Source: Daphnia carinata (Eukaryota > Arthropoda > Branchiopoda > Diplostraca > Daphniidae). Taken from it: a DNA stretch of 64,000 nucleotides. Made by a program: the position numbers and the translations under genes. Of the stretch, positions 1 to 15,609 are shown piece after piece. The DNA lies in NCBI RefSeq assembly GCF_022539665.2, contig NC_081338.1, positions 2,356,001-2,420,000 of the forward strand, given 5' to 3'. The stretch's first letter is position 1; every line of letters begins with the position of its first letter. A model generated the notes under the pieces. It ran no database searches. It was not told the origin of the DNA and saw nothing but the letters and a program-made list of their open reading frames with translations.

Positions 1-3000
1 CCAAAAGAAATGCCACTTCACGCACTAGTCATCGCCAGGTGCAGCCTATAGGTAGGTGCACTTCTACATTTTGCTCCTCAAAGTGTGTGTAGGAGATTGC
101 AGATGTATCGATACATAAAGGCAATCTCTTTCTGTCCTCTCTCTATGGCGAATGGTGGTTAATAGACTGAGCCCAGGATGTTACGTTGCTGCAAAGAGAG
201 AGGTCCCTGTAACGTGCCTGGGTCTTGGCCTTCGATTGCTTTTTGCCAATAGACAGGATGACCAGATGGATTCAACATCAGTCGCTTCTATCAGCAATAG
301 TCTTTTACAGAAAAAAAAAAAAGAAAATAATTCGGAGAAGAGAAGGGAAAAAAAGCGACTATCGACCATCGTTTGCTGGAGTATGGCTTTCACTCAAGGG
401 CTTGACGTTACTTCGTTGCAGGACGGAACTGGGTGTTAATAAGTCACAGACGGACTCGAAAGGAGGACAAGAGCTGCCTAGCGCTCGGCCATTGGCACAT
501 GTCGTGACCAGGCGTGTTGTTTACCTCCCTTCTACCGTAACCAATTCGTCTCCAAAGTGTGCGATGTGTCTAAGTAGCAACGTCGTCGGCAGTTTGGCAA
601 CAAGACTTATGTCTCACAGCCATGTTGCTAGACATATGAAAACAATAATTTTTTAACTATGAAATGATCCGTGTTCAACGTAAATAAACATACCATAGGA
701 AATAATCCAGATGGCAATTGTCTGAACCTGATGATCTAGGATCAGATACTGGGCGACAATTTAGGACAACAAAATCCTTCGGCCGCGATGTAAAGAAAAA
801 ATTTTCGTGGGATTAGTTGTCCGATTCACTCTCAATCAGCCAGTTTTCTTTTTTCCTGAGTACTAGCTGTGTATCAAGTGGGAAACTGTTGGCTATTGAC
901 GTCATCTTCGGTTTTCCTTAGTGTCACGTTCAAGTATAGTAATTCCTCAACACAGGAAAGTAGATACAGTCAGAAAAAAAAAATTTCTTCGTTCGGGCAG
1001 TATTGTTCGATATTGTTAACAAAGACGAGACGTACGCAACGAAGATGGCAGATATCGAGTTTTGTGGCTGATTCAGAGTCCTGCTTCAACGAAGAGCTAT
1101 CGGAAGACACGATGCTGCTAAAAAAGCAACGAAGATTTCCCTGTGGTCTCGTCTCTTTCGCTGGTCTACATTTTCGTTTTCGATTGCTGTCTTTTTTCCT
1201 ATTTTGATTGTTTCTTTTTTTTCTTTCTTTTCGTTTGTTTCTTTTTTTCTCTACTCATTCTCCGGGTGTGATTTCTCTCGTCTCAAAATCTTTTTGCTGG
1301 ATCATCTTACATAGAATGGTGCATGGCGCTGGTCTCAGTCAAAATCATTATTCAGCGTATAAAGGCTGACATTGTATGTTAGACTGCTAGTCGAGTTCCC
1401 ACCAGTTGATTGCATCGCTTGTGAAGATCAATACCTGCTAACAGCTATAAATTATAACGAAGGAAACATTTTTGTATCCATGTTGCCCAGAAGCATTTAA
1501 ATTTACTGCAACCAAGACGTTACTATCTTTGCAAAAAAAAAAAATTTGTTGTGTTTGTAACATTTGCTTGAAAATGAAACACTCCATTGAACTGAACTTG
1601 CAGTTAGTAAGTAGAACGTGCAGTAAGTCTTCGTGAACGGATTCCACGCCCATTTTGTTATAAAGCCATTGTGATTCGACTCAATGTGATGCTCGATTAA
1701 TCATGCAAAAAACATTTTCACTGCCTGCCATCGTAACACGGACGCCCAGAACGCCTACCATATATATACGACCTGGTTGTTGGCTGACCTGATCGATATC
1801 ATTTGAGGCTCTATGATGGACAGCATTTTTTTGGCCAAGTTTTTCCTTCCATGTAATCCACCGCCTCGCCGACGATATTAACGTCATCAATCAACACGTA
1901 TAAGTGGGTTGCACGTCGCCACCTCTTCGTAAGCATCAGTTTAAGGCATTAATGCTGGTGCACGGCCTACTTTACTTCCATTATTTAAAAAAAAATTTAT
2001 GCTAACAGATTAGTGCAACAACCACGTGATTCCAAAATGAAAACGGTCAATAACAGTGCACCTTTCATTGTACGAAAAATGTCAATGCGCTATGAAAACA
2101 GTGCTGCTTGTCGATTGTTAGCACATTAAACTGTCGTCCAGACCTCTTATCTGATTGGGAGCAGAGGTTGGTTTTGAAAGAGTACGGCAAAAAGAACACA
2201 TGGACGGCGAAGTATAAAAGGAACGTTCCTACGCACATGTAGAAAAGAAAAAAGGAAATGGGAAAAAGGCCAAGCGGGAAGCAAAAAAAGATTCAGGAGT
2301 CCCTGCACTGCGTCCGAGCGTGACCCAACCGATATTGCGTGATGACTAAGCCCGTCGAATCGAATTTTCCATATATATATAGTATGTACGTAGGCTATCA
2401 AGCCTCTGGTTGTATATATATATGTCGTCTCAATTCTCTTCGTCCTTTTCGCCTCTTCTTCACTATATAACACGATATGCGTCTTTTGGGGATTCATATC
2501 TCTTTTTCCTCTATACTACTTTTCTTGGCGATCTCCCTTCTTTTTTTGCCACTGCACAAATCGCGTGAAAGGCTGAACGTGCGTGAAAGCGTCGGCATAC
2601 AAGATGTCAACTCGTTGGAGTGTCGAATATACTGTACGTATAGCATTTAACCTATTTATATAACGCAGCAACAGTCACAAATGTTAAGTGTTCTGATAAG
2701 ATTGAGTGTAGCACTTCACCTTTTCTTCCTTTTAAATTTTGTCTTTTAACTTTTGATGTCGAATAAATTCCTGTATACATAACCAAATGAAGCACGCCGT
2801 TCAAATTTCATTTTCATTATAGATCTTTGCCCAGTTGATGGCGAATTATACTTCTGGTTTCGCCAAATGATTGGCGTGATACCGTCGCTAATTCGTGCTG
2901 ATATGTAAAATGTCTGGCTGCTAGTTGGCCTCTGCTATATAATTGCTATACATCTGCAGGTCTGATGGGAGGGGGGAGTTGGCGTCTCTAATCTGATGTC

Positions 3001-6000
3001 GCCTTATTTTGCATAATCAAATTAGAAAGAGGCTGAAGCGTGCTCGTTGACACAAAATCGTATTGATGTCGCACGACTTCCAACATCAGCACATATAGGT
3101 CGCGTGCTGTGGGAGGGCTCACTGTCGTGTTTTTCGCACATTGTACCCGATGAGCGTGCTGCTTAACCGCTATGCGCTAATCACACAAAAGGATTTGAAA
3201 CTATGCCATGCCTGGGAAAAGCATGCGCTCTTATCTCATCAAAACACCGAAATAGAAACAGCAACGATGCGACTTCCGTATGACCAATCTACATGCAGTT
3301 CAACTGGGCCTATTCCACCCATACATACTGGCGTGGCGAATACCGAATAACATAATCACCCGACATATTACAGATGGTTGAGAGAAGCATTTTACCATGT
3401 ATAAGCCCTCCATAGTTCTTTTGTCGACGTGCAATCAAAGCGGTAGGCCCTGTAGAAGCGTATAAAACATTAAAAGAATCCACCAGCACGGCAGAATCCC
3501 ATTGAAAGGGGCAAATTATCTTTAGTTTTAACCATGAATATTCCAACATTTGGGGTAAAGTACGAAAGCAAATGAATGTATCTACGTAGATGGTGTGTGT
3601 ACTTTACAAAACGCAAAACCTTTGATGCATTGCTGATTGTTGGAACTATTTATACACTAGGGCTGCAGCATCAGAGGAAATTACCGACTTCCAAGTCATC
3701 GTGTCTATGCACGAAATTCTCAAGTTGTGCTGGACCGCCCTTCTTTCTTTATTTGACTACGGGAGCTACATTATAATTACAGTTGACAGAACAATTGTAT
3801 TTTTTACGATGTCTTTCAACGTATAAAGGTTGTCTTGACGCTACAACCCCTCGGACTGACTGTCTATGGTGGAACTTATACATAAAAATCGGAACGTTCA
3901 AAGCGTGAGACCAATCCCGCAGTGTGTGCGTATGTACAGTACATCCCTGAAGTTACACACACACACACAGGGTACATTTTAGCTTAGTTTATTCAGCCCA
4001 CCTCTACAGAGTAGGCGATAGATTGCATGTTGTATTTGCTGTTCGACGCGAGTGGCCGATCGAAGGTCAGAACGAACATCAAAAGAAAATATTCCCTGAA
4101 CTGATATACTCTTCCTTTATTTCTTCACACCCTTCTTCGGCTCCCTTTGCGACAACAACTTCGACCACAGAGAAAAAAAATTATTGTAAGGTGTCTCTTG
4201 TTTTATTCCGGTGACGAACGATCATTTATCACCAGCTAACGCCATGGGCTTCCTTTCTACAAATCATTTGTTAACACACGTAAGACCCTAACGTATACAC
4301 CCCATACGGGGGGGGTGGGAGGGGTGTTATGCCGTATTAGTGCATTGCTGCACACCAGACATGTTCTGTGTAGGTTTCTGTATATTAGCTTAGAGGACCC
4401 TACACATTCGTGTCTATACTAAATAAAATGGATGGCTCCCTATATTTTCCCGTTTACATATTTACGTTGAAAGGACGTTGAAAGCAGTATACATTTGCAT
4501 ACCACGATTTTGCTTCGTAGGCGTTCTCTTCACCACCCGAATATCGATTATTAAATCCCATTGATTTGTGGTATCTGGGAATATTTTTAACACGTAAATG
4601 GTTAAAAAAAAAAAAAAGGCAGGTCTCTATGCTGCAAATTTTTTTTGCCACATCAAACGAAAACGAAAACAGATTTGTTGGGATCGAAACCAAAGACATG
4701 TACACCTATATTATCTTGGTTTGTTGTTCTTTTCAATTCTGTTGTTGATTTTCTTCAAAAATGTGAACGTCAACGGCACCTGCGGTCGACACGACATTAG
4801 TAGATGTAATCATCATTCGTCGTTGGCCCGTACGTTGTTTGCGAACGAAAAGGAGTTGAATAGACGGTCGATGATTGCGTGGGACGTTTCACTGTGGCAC
4901 GCCCGCAATATCTCTCATCCATAACTTATTGGCAATTATTAAATGGACGAAAGCATTGATATGAAGTGAGGAAAAGTCTTCCAACAATAAGGAATATCGC
5001 CGTTATGCACTGACAATTGTATGGTCTGCTGTTTGAATCAGTGCCGGACTCTATAAAGTTAGACGCTTCCAACCACAAGGTATGTGGCATTTAGGGAACA
5101 TACATTGTTCAAACGAAGCGGTGTAGAATCCAAATGCAAAGCTAAGAATGCAAACAAAGGTCTATTGACCATGTGCAAAAAACTAGCAACTCTGTTGGAA
5201 AACTATTGAGCGCAATGTTAACTGAAACATCTCTATTTTTTAAATGATTCATTTTAGTTTGTTTGGATACACTATAAAAAAACGACAGGTTATTGATTAT
5301 ATAGTCAATCGTGAATCGATACTGTTACCTTAGTATGTTTATGTTAGCGTGGAGTTCTCGATGTAGGTTGGATACTTCTCTTGCAAATCACGTATTCCGT
5401 TGAAGAGTCTGCTTGTACGCATCATTTATTGGTGAAGGGAAAAGGATGAATCCACGCATCAGTTTGAAAACAGCATCAGAGAAAACCAAACCTCCGATTA
5501 AAGTATTCATGGGGTGTGTGAGTCAAAATACAGAAGCAACTGAATAACAATATACATATATTTATATATATATATATATATATAACCGATGTTCATACGC
5601 AGAGCTGTATACGCAAATGCGGCGGTGAGTTGCATCCGCGGATGCCGAGCCCTTTGCTCGCCCGACTTTCGGAACGCACATCGCAATCAAAATGATCGAT
5701 AAAACAAAAGAAGACGGCCATGTCTCTTATGTTAGCTATTCGCAACACTGTTATGGGTACGGATGCTATATAATACAGTATACAGACATTTTCACGCTCG
5801 CCCTGCTTAGATGTGTGGCCCCATAACTCTCTCCCAATAATTTTCCCACTCTTTTTCCTATTGCATCGACGTCGGTGATAGAACTGGCCGTCGTTATCTC
5901 CGTCGTCATTTTCATCATCCCGGCAGAGCCTTCAGCGTCCGTCTCTGCGCCGTTTCTTCTTCTTTCTTCTTAGGGCGTTTCCCTCGTCTTCGAATGCGAC

Positions 6001-6346
6001 GAGTATAACGTTCAGAATGGGAGGGCGCCAGTTGATGGCCGCCTATATAGTGGCTTGTGTTGCTCTGACTGTCAGTATTCACTAGTGGCTCGACCGTGAA
6101 ACACGTTTGCTGCTGTGTCTTGTATAGGTCACAATCCCGCGCGTTCAACGCCTACCGCAATTTCGTGATTGACCTTTTTCACACATTGACATTCACACGG
6201 GGGTTGGCTTTAAAGGTTGTAATATATGGGACACTTAAGCTGAATTGCGAATGGGCCTCCTGTGCGATATTCAAAAATTAGTTTAGACGTTGATATTCGT
6301 TTTTGTTGGCTGTACCGTTTTTCTGAGTGATGAATTTTCTAGAGAA
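1..6346. other. Non-coding DNA upstream of the Dpr gene
   Basis: No reading frame in this stretch shows a recognisable protein motif, and none could be joined to a neighbour by splice sites and phase. It holds scattered short poly(A)/poly(T) runs, a (TA)n tract near 5562-5584 and a perfect 14-bp palindrome at 5632-5645. It probably contains the promoter and 5' untranslated exon(s) of the Dpr gene that begins at 6347, but I could not fix a transcription start. Confidence 0.5.
5562..5584. repeat. (TA)n microsatellite
   Basis: Nearly pure TA dinucleotide tract read directly in the sequence, about 750 bp upstream of the first Dpr coding exon. No other feature is attached to it. Confidence 0.85.
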
Positions 6347-9300
6347 ATGATTTGCAAATGGACGGCTCGTACCGGGCAAACAATGAGGATCTGTTGCTTA
6401 TGTTACTGGATTTTCTTGCTAGTGAGCAGCACAATCCTCGTTGCCAGTGCCAAAACGACCAGCGCCCAATTAAATCACCATCATCGCACGACCAATAACA
6501 AAGTCATCAAAGGTTTGCTTCCCATTTCAAACTGCTTTGTCTTTTACATTATTCAGTTTTGTTCCCCACTCCGTTTAAGTAATGTGTTTAATCGAGTTTG
6601 ATGGATACTAGGGCTGATTGGTTTTTAAAAATATATATTCTAGAAAGAAAAAAATGAGCAACAATTCCATTTTGAGCGGTAGTTAGCACTTTATTGACTG
6701 AGGGTTTTGCGTAAATGTTTTTAATTTTAGCCAGAAATATTTTGAGCTTTTGCCATTCGTCGCAAAATGCTGGTGCACGACTGATATGGCAGCCCGAGGC
6801 TATACCCCGAATGGCTATCAATCTAATCCATTAGGATTTCGATCGTTGCTCGCCCCTGAATAGATTGTACAGGAGTATATAGCTGTCGGTTGGCTAGTAA
6901 TTGAATTCGACTTCCAATGTAGGCTGCATGTATCCTATGACATCCCTCTCCTTTTCTTTCCTGTGGTTTTCCTCTTCAGTAATAGCGACTCGCTAGCGGT
7001 TTGTTGGACGTCATTATTCTACAATAAATCTCCATCTTCAAAAATTGCATAGAGTAGCCCATATTTAAAAGGGTTTTGTGTGGCTGATTCAAATCCAACG
7101 AATTCGAATGTACATCAAGTACCGAATTCACGCATAGTTATGAATGTTGTTAGTTGTGAAATGCAAAGTCGATACGTGCAGGGAGCTCAACAAGATATTG
7201 TTAGTGTGCTACGCGTCGAGAAAAAAAAGATAAACTGCATTGATTTAAGACTGCTGGAGTCACGTACTGGGACATAGGCGAATTTTTATGTTGATGCAAT
7301 GTAGGATGGTATAACCCACCTGAGGAAAATGAGGTATAGAGTTTCAAACAGAGCCGCCGCACGGTAGACGATTTATATCGAACCCATTATGCATGCATGT
7401 AACTTTAAGACGTTTTGACGTCGAAAAAGGCTGTGCCTATAGGCCTAATGTAATACACTCTCGCGTCTCTCACTTTATTTCTTTTAAAAGCAGATTTTTT
7501 TTAAACGACAACATAGGAGAGAAAAAAACTGTGCACTTATGAAAAGGATAACGCGCATTTACAAGTCATTATGCGTTCGCCAGTTGGGCTAATTTTGAAA
7601 AAAGAAAAAATAACAAAACAAATGCATGCGTTAAATATTGACAGCTGCTATGGCAGATGTAGCTGTTGATGTTGGTTTTTCTGAAGCCTTTTTCCCTGTC
7701 ATGCAAGCGCGCCACAGGCAAGCAAATATTTTCTCTTGTATTTTGGACACATGTAGTATGTTGTCACCTCCGCTTTAAAAATTTGCATCTAATTGGCTGG
7801 AACTTCTTAACGGGAATAAACACCTCTTGAAAACAACTCGACCCGTTCTTTTTCTAGTTTACTATAACGTTGCTTTGCGCACTATACGAGACGGATAAGG
7901 TAGCTCAAAAGAAACTGTTGTTTTCCGTTTCTAATTGTCCATCCATTCGTCTATCGTTTAATGGTTTACGTTATTATGATTGTATTGGTCCGTATGCTAT
8001 TAAATACAGCTATATATAATACGGATCAAAAAGAAAAAAAATCGTTACTATGAAGCCATGGCGCAGTTGGCGTCGATTATAGGAGCTACTAAATCACAAT
8101 ATCTCACCACAATATGTTTGCGCATGATTCTTCAACGTCCCTCTTTTTTTTTCGTGGGAGGCATTTTCCGGTCACATTCTTTTCAAGAGGCTCGGTTTTT
8201 TGCGTAGCCTTTGTGTATATGCTCGTCATTTCGTGAATTACTGTCGTTAACATTTTGATTGCCTTTTTTTATACTTTCACCTTCATGACGGAAATATATA
8301 TGCTGACCTGTCGTGTCAACTGAAAGGGATTCTACTCTTTGGGATTTAACAGCTAGATCTAAAACAAAAAAAGAAAAATCAAAGACTTTTTCTTGACCGT
8401 ATAATTCGACAGTTTCTGTATATTTATTAGTCTTGAGGTGTTTAACAGTTTCACAGTAAACCTCAACGCCCATACCGATACTTCTTTATAGAACCAAGCC
8501 GCTCACGCAACCCGCACGATCGGCCATACGCTTTTATGAGACTATGAATAATCTCCTGTTTTATATACTTATTTACCTTGTTTCTTCTATACCCAACAGT
8601 TTTTGTTAATACCAACACAAGGTTTATACACTAGCTCTTTACGTTCAGCCTTGTTTTTTTTCCCCCTTTTTTATCTCAGAATGTAAAGCAGAAAAAAATA
8701 GAAAAATTGGACGAGACCAAGAGGGTCTTGTCTACCAATTAACTTAATACTACACAGCGTACTATAAATTTGGCGTTGCAACAAACATGGAAGCTTCACA
8801 GAGTTTCCCGGTAATACATCCCCCTCTTCAGGAGCAAGTTCGGATAACAGACACATTGCACCGTCTGATCTCCTGGACTCTTACATGTGCCCGTCTCGAC
8901 ACGGTCGTGGTGGCCAATTCGCCAGCAAAGTGGAAATGGCGTTTAGATGTGTAATAAGAGTACATACGAGCCTATAATCCATCCATCAGCTCTCGTATGA
9001 AAGCGCAGCTTTCTTCTTCGCATCAGCGATGCGCGATATAAAGCCCATTTGTATATCTTACTACTTTGCTCAAATTTGCAACTGTTGTGTATGTGTGTGA
9101 ACACGAGCTGGATGGCAGAGGTATTTCTTGCTGTTGCAAATCGTTCCGGCTGTAAAATTATGAGATTGGCACACACACATTACCATTGGTGAAAGAAACA
9201 GAGCAACCAATAAAGCCTTCTCCAGTCGGAGTGTCTAACCTTCGCTGTATTTATTAATATATACGGTCCTTCAGATGGGATGTAGGCTGATTGATTTGAC

Positions 9301-12300
9301 ACTATGGTTTCAGAGCGACTGGTGTAGATCTATGGTAGCAAGACGGTAGAACATTCAGATAATATCGGCTCATGTGAAAGTATAGTCAAACTGGATGCAG
9401 CTCACACCAAACAACGTAGAACTTGGCCACCCTTAAAAATTCATTTCAAGAGTCATTTGAAATTCAGTAAGACTTTCACAATAGTGTTTCGTAATACTCT
9501 CTTTATATCATGCCATCCTCGCCGAGTAAATGACCTCGTACATCATAGCTTTTTGAAATTATGTTAACGGTGTCTATAAGCTATGAGTCCCACCCATGGA
9601 AACATAAGGATAGTTAGTTAGTGAGTGGAGGCCTTCGCAGTTTCTTGCCAGTTATAGAAAACTATATATACACGTACGTGTATAATTCATCAAAATTAGT
9701 GAAAACAAATAATATAAGGATCGTAACGCGTCGGATGGCCTACACATACACTCGTGCCTTGTTTCCCTAAGGCTGTTATTCGTTTGATCTTTAATGACGT
9801 GCACGAGATATGAAGTTTCTCTTTCGCTAATAATGATTATAGAAAGCTCTAGATAAGTTCTCCTACATCTTTGAGACTGACGGGCGATGACGGGTACAGG
9901 TGAGCTAGCAGAAACAAACAAAGCGCTTGAACTGTAATAGCTTTAAAAAAATATTTTGATATAATACACATGGTGTACTATACACGATGGAGGCGAAATC
10001 CTGTTGACGCAAAGAGCTTGAGCTCAAAGTTCGTCATCCACTTTCTCGGTTCATTAGACAGCGTTTGCAGCATATAATCACCACTACAAGTCCATATATA
10101 GAAGACGAAAGGTCCACGTAACCTTTCAGCTAGAGCTATACAGCAGCTAACTGGCGACATAGTTTTATTTCAATGGATTGTTCTCTGCTATTTTGGTCAA
10201 TGTGGACGAATATAAATGGCATTTTAAAGTATAGAGGGGCTTATAGTTTGTGCGCAATTGCAAACACAAATTTCCACCTGACTTTGTTGATGTGTTGGAC
10301 ATACACCAAGATATTTTTCATGCTCTGCACATTACCGTACGTTTTTCTAAACCAACCGTTTAGAATATCGAATAAGCTTTTAAACGAAAAAAAAAAATGC
10401 ACGCTTGAATGTTTCAATTTTCAAGTGACACCGAGTTAAGCGGATTGGATCGCCATCATTTCGATCATGTTCATAATACGCCTAGGACACGTGGACGTAA
10501 CGGAAGTCTGCACACACATTCAGGGTGTGGTAGCATGACATGTCGCTATACGTATTGATCTTTGAAGGTAGAAACTTGCCTTTTATTTTCCATTTGGCTC
10601 CTAATTAGACGATGGCGACAGAAGCGAAAGGTCACGGGATTTTCGGTCAAAGAGTAATCTCTTTCTCGACCTGTCCGACTTGCGTACATCGCATTGTGTT
10701 GTTTAGACATGAAAGCGGACGCAAGAAAAACAAATACAGCGCACTGTTTTATCGTTTTCTTTTAGTCGGTTTCCCTCTACATGTAGCACGCGATCTACGT
10801 CTAACGATGAAATCCTTCTCGGCGATTTTTTCCTTGCCTTTTATCTTTAACGGTTGACTAGTTTACTATATGCAGCACTGCTTATATGCTTGCGTCTTGA
10901 AAACTTTCCTTCTAACGGTTAGCTGCCTCGTTATTCACGGTAGTTAGTCGCTAGTCTATTATATAGTTATCGTTAGCGATTTTTTTTCCCCAACACTTGC
11001 CCGACGAAAGGACTGTCGCGACAACGGTGAAAACCGAGAACAAAAGAGACAACACACGTACTGTATGGTGGCCCTACATCTAGTGCACTTTTCTTTACTG
11101 GCCTTTTTTCCTGCATATGTGTCGATGGGTGAAAAAAAGGGACTGCACATCAATTGCTCGTCTTCTGGGTGCTCTATTCTTCCCCTTTATTCCGTGAATG
11201 GGTGTACATTGAAAATGCTGTTGTAAGAAAAGTATATTATCCAGACGTATACGACGCGTGTGCGAGAGATAAGAGTTGCACCATTATAACGGGGGCTGCA
11301 GTGCTTGCCTGTCCAGTTAAACTCACACTGGGAAGAGACTATTTGCCGATGTGTGTCTTGTCTGTATCATCTGTCTATAAGTTTTGAATTTGAAACTTTG
11401 AACGAAAATCAAGAAGAAAAGGGATCGTTTCAAAATATGTGGGTGTAAATACCCCCCGTTCCTTTTTGAGCGCAAACACAGCTGACGGACGGTTTAGATT
11501 ACATACATAGAGGAACGTGCCATTGGTCGACTGTAGTCGTCAAAATAAAACCAAACAAAAAGAAAAACTTGACGCACTACGGCAAGAGTCCCGACACCTG
11601 CACGCGATCTCCATTTGTAAAGCTGGAGATTTGGAAAACGTCCGTTTTTGTGCCGTGTCCTCTAAATGATCCAGTTTTTTTCCCTTTTTCTATATGACGT
11701 ACTATGGCGTTGTTCTGCAGTAAAGATAAAAAAAAAAAACTTGAAGAAAAAGCCTCTTTGAAATGTACTATACGGCCCTTTCCAGGATTCTTTTTATCTT
11801 TTTCTTCATTGTTGATTTTTATAATATACTAAAAGCATCAGCCTTTTTTTGCTGCCACACAGAAAGAGAAACCCAACCGGGGATTCAATCGTCTTTATTT
11901 TGTTAAGCTTTAAGTATTTCATGTGTATGAGGGCAAACACGCACAGTTCGTTATGCGCACGTATTTAGGCTCCATAATGTATATTGTATATTCACGATAA
12001 CATCTTTAACGCCAAGGGGCTATAGTTTCGTTTTTTTCCAAAAGAAAAAAAAATTTCTTGATAATCGAAATTAAATGAATCTGAATTAATAACAAAAGGG
12101 TGGCCTTTTTCTTTTTTTTTTTTTGCTTTTTCTTGGGCTGAGTTCCAGCTAATGCTGAAATAGACATTTGTCTGTCGCCGCCCATCTACTTGAGATCCTA
12201 AAACCAAATTCCGGAATAACCAAATATTTCGGATGAATTGCCAGTTGTGCGCTTAAAAAAATAAGCCCGACAAAGCAAGTCCAACTTTTTTCTATTTTTT

Positions 12301-15300
12301 AATTTTGTTTTTTCGAAAACTTATTTATTTGCTGTAAAAATATCTGATTTAAATTTAGCATTGAACTTAGGATATCCAAAGTCAAGTTTGTTATGACTTG
12401 AGATTTGCAGTTTCACGAGTTATTTAAACTGAAAGTGGTTGCGAGAAAGCCCCTTTGATTCCATTTTATTCAAAAAACGCGTTGTTGGCGTGGCAGCTAA
12501 AATTTTATTTGGAAACAGAATTCGATTTTAGTGGGCGGAGGTGAGGATTCATCGAATTCCAAGTGAAAATTTTTAAAACCCGATTTTTCGTACCAAAAAA
12601 AGTCGAGCTTGTTTCGTTGATGGCGAGGGTTTCAAAAAGTTTGGTTTGCAAGTGGGTGGTGCCTTGACTACTGGAGTTCACGGAGGTGATCTCAGCATAC
12701 AGGCAAAAGGTAAAAACATTTGAATTCAACAAGACTGTACCAACAGTGTTCCTTTAAATGGATCCGTGCTCATCATTGAAGTAGTTCACGATTGAAGCTA
12801 TGCATGTGCTTATTATTTTTCAACGTCATGCCCTGTCCTGTACGTTGTGCTCCCAATGAACTTCGTAGTCGGTTTGCCGCTTTTTTGGAGACGAAGGGCG
12901 ATTCTGAGCGCATCCTTTTATAGATTATACGTCAACTATATCGATGTATCGAGAAAAAGAAAAGGCGAAATGGATGGAAAAGGGATTGCTCGACTAACAG
13001 CCAATGGCCGCTCGTTTGCCTATCAAGTCCTACAGTTAGAATACGTAGGAAATCCGAGTGTCCGGAATGCAGTAAGAGAACAGTTCCAGCCATACGTAGC
13101 TCAAAGAAATCAGAGCGGGCCCTATAGGAGAGGGGCCACAACGGAAAGCTTTTAGCCTATTGACCTTTGTATCCATAGATTGCCGTACGTTTGTTTTCTT
13201 TGTTTTCTTTATTTTATTTTTGTATTTTTTTTTTGTTTTCATTTCCGTCACGTCGCCATGCCTACCGTATAGAATGTATTTAGTTATATTTTTGTATGAA
13301 CCGTCCGTATAGCGTGAGTGAATAATGAGCTCCTTATACTCAACGATTCCCCTAGATTTCTATAGTTGCTCTTAAGCTATGCGTATAGACTTATCGCTTT
13401 TATTCCCTGCTTTCGAGCTGTTTGAACACACACGATAAAAAAGAAAAGAACAAAAGGCTTGAAATGGGTACGGTCGTAAAAAGAAAATGGGGCGAGAGAA
13501 GAACATAGAGAATTTAAGCAACATGAAACTCATCATCAATAAATGTCTGCTAAACGATTGACGGTGCTGCCTTACATTTGGTGTGTGTGTGTGTGTGTGT
13601 CTGGGAAAGACTTAATAGATCGAACGACGAAAAGATTCATCCCAGCTGGATTGTTGACTTGTGCCCAAACCATCCTGCTCAAACACGGGGCGCTAAAACA
13701 ACAACAGGCTGTGTGGCGAGCACAACAGCCGTCAACCCATCATCTCGGGCTTCAGTGCGTTCTATACGCGCTCGTGGTAGCGGAGAAGGCCCTTTTTCCT
13801 GCATGTATGTACAGCAGCCGGTTAAAACTGACAGAGGGTTGATGACGTGTCGAAGACACCGGCCGGCCGGCCAATGGTCAAAACTAGACAGTTCCAACTG
13901 TTATTTAGGTGGGACGCGTCGAGGCCATTCGTATGGGCGGATGAGAAATGTGTTACAACTTGAACGGACAGGGTGCATGCTAAAGCAATAACGTCACGGA
14001 ACTAATGCGTAAGCTAGTGTGCTACACATTCAATCGCAATAGCAAAGCAACTTTTGCAGTAAGTTTTGCAGTAGTCAATTTGCGATCGATCGACCGTGAT
14101 TTAAAGCCCGTTCGCCATTTTTCACATCGCGATTGGACGGCGTTGCAAACTCGGAGATTATTTTTTGTCATTGCTCCAGCTGAGCTGAAAGTACTAAGCA
14201 GGTTGCTTCATTGCACTAAAGAGTGTGACAGTTTTGGAAATAAGAGTTGCAACGCGGTCGTGGAAGCTGCGACGGCCGTGCGTGTCGTTAGACATGGTGC
14301 GTCGCGTTAAGGACACGAAACGTAAGGCGACGGTTTGTAAAAGTGGATTGAAAGTCTAGAAAAGCTGCAGGCCTATGTGTGTGACTGTTAGAAGTCAAGT
14401 TTCCTCTTCACTTTCTGGAGTATAGTGACAGTGGGAAAGCTCAACTTGAAACCTAAATTGATGGCCGAGTAGAAATGGACTCAAAGTGCAAAATGAAAGA
14501 CACAAGTAGAACGCCGGAAAATGCGACCTCCATACTTTTAAATTATGCATGAACGAGTGCAAAGTCTTACCTTTAACCTTTATCTCTTTGTCACTTTTCA
14601 TGGAATCCGTAATCCCAGTCACCGGGTAGTGAATCACATCGTTTCCTATTACGTGCCGTATGCATTATAAATCCGTGCTCAGAATCAACTGGACAGTGGT
14701 AAACGCCGTCGACTTAAAGTTAAAACTTTCCACTGGATTAGCTATTCCCATGTGAAAGAAATAACATCGGAAATTTTAAATTCAGATATCTTTCATGCCG
14801 ACATTCCTATACGCATTAGGCAAAACGCATACGTCACGGAGCCGTAACAAATTTACATACGACGCTTTGCTTCCACGGGCTAAAACTATATCGCGTTCGT
14901 AGCAGATTTCCTCCCCCCCAAACAAGGGAAAAGGTGAGACCTTAAAGGTTTACCGGCTGGGTAGTGCGACCAGTAGCCGTGACAGCGTTCCCCCCTACTC
15001 CCTCAAAGTTTGCAAAGACCAAGTTTTGGAAAAAAAAGAAAGAAAGTGTGTGTATTCCGGCGTTGTTTTTCTGGCGTGTTCACCAGCTCTTGACATGCCG
15101 CACGCGAGTCAGGTATAGACTCTAACCGTATACAAATGAGGGGCGTACTTGCCTCTAGATTTTCCTGTCATGAAACGCTTCACTTCTTTCCCTATATACC
15201 AGCAGCATCTAAGGGTTTGTCTTTAAGTCGTTCTACTTGGTCGACTTTGAGCCTGTACGGTCATCGCTGGAAAATCTTCTTGCACACAGTTTCGAAAACC

Positions 15301-15569
15301 TTTGTTGCGTTGGCATTCTGTCACGATCATCCAGCCGTGAAAATTTCGACTACTCCTACACCGCGCACGTTCTTTTTGTTTTCGTATTTTTCGGGGCTCT
15401 TTTGATATTGTGGGATGTACCGCATTTCTATAATAAGGTTCGGTAGGAGAAGAAGAATGGCCACGCAACACGTAGGCGGTTCACTAGCGTCTATAGATTT
15501 CGTTGCAAATGAGGTGGAACGAACGTTAAAGGAGATCCGTCATTTTGGAAGTGCCCTAACCGGTGAATG

Positions 15570-15609
<40 letters not shown>

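Noticed and set aside
12847-13155. 102-residue + strand frame in the first Dpr intron
   Set aside because: Composition is normal but no family was recognised and no splice sites in phase with the Dpr exons were found; may be chance.
13543-13991. Two overlapping + strand frames starting in a (GT)n run
   Set aside because: Start in a microsatellite, have no motifs and lie in the long first Dpr intron.
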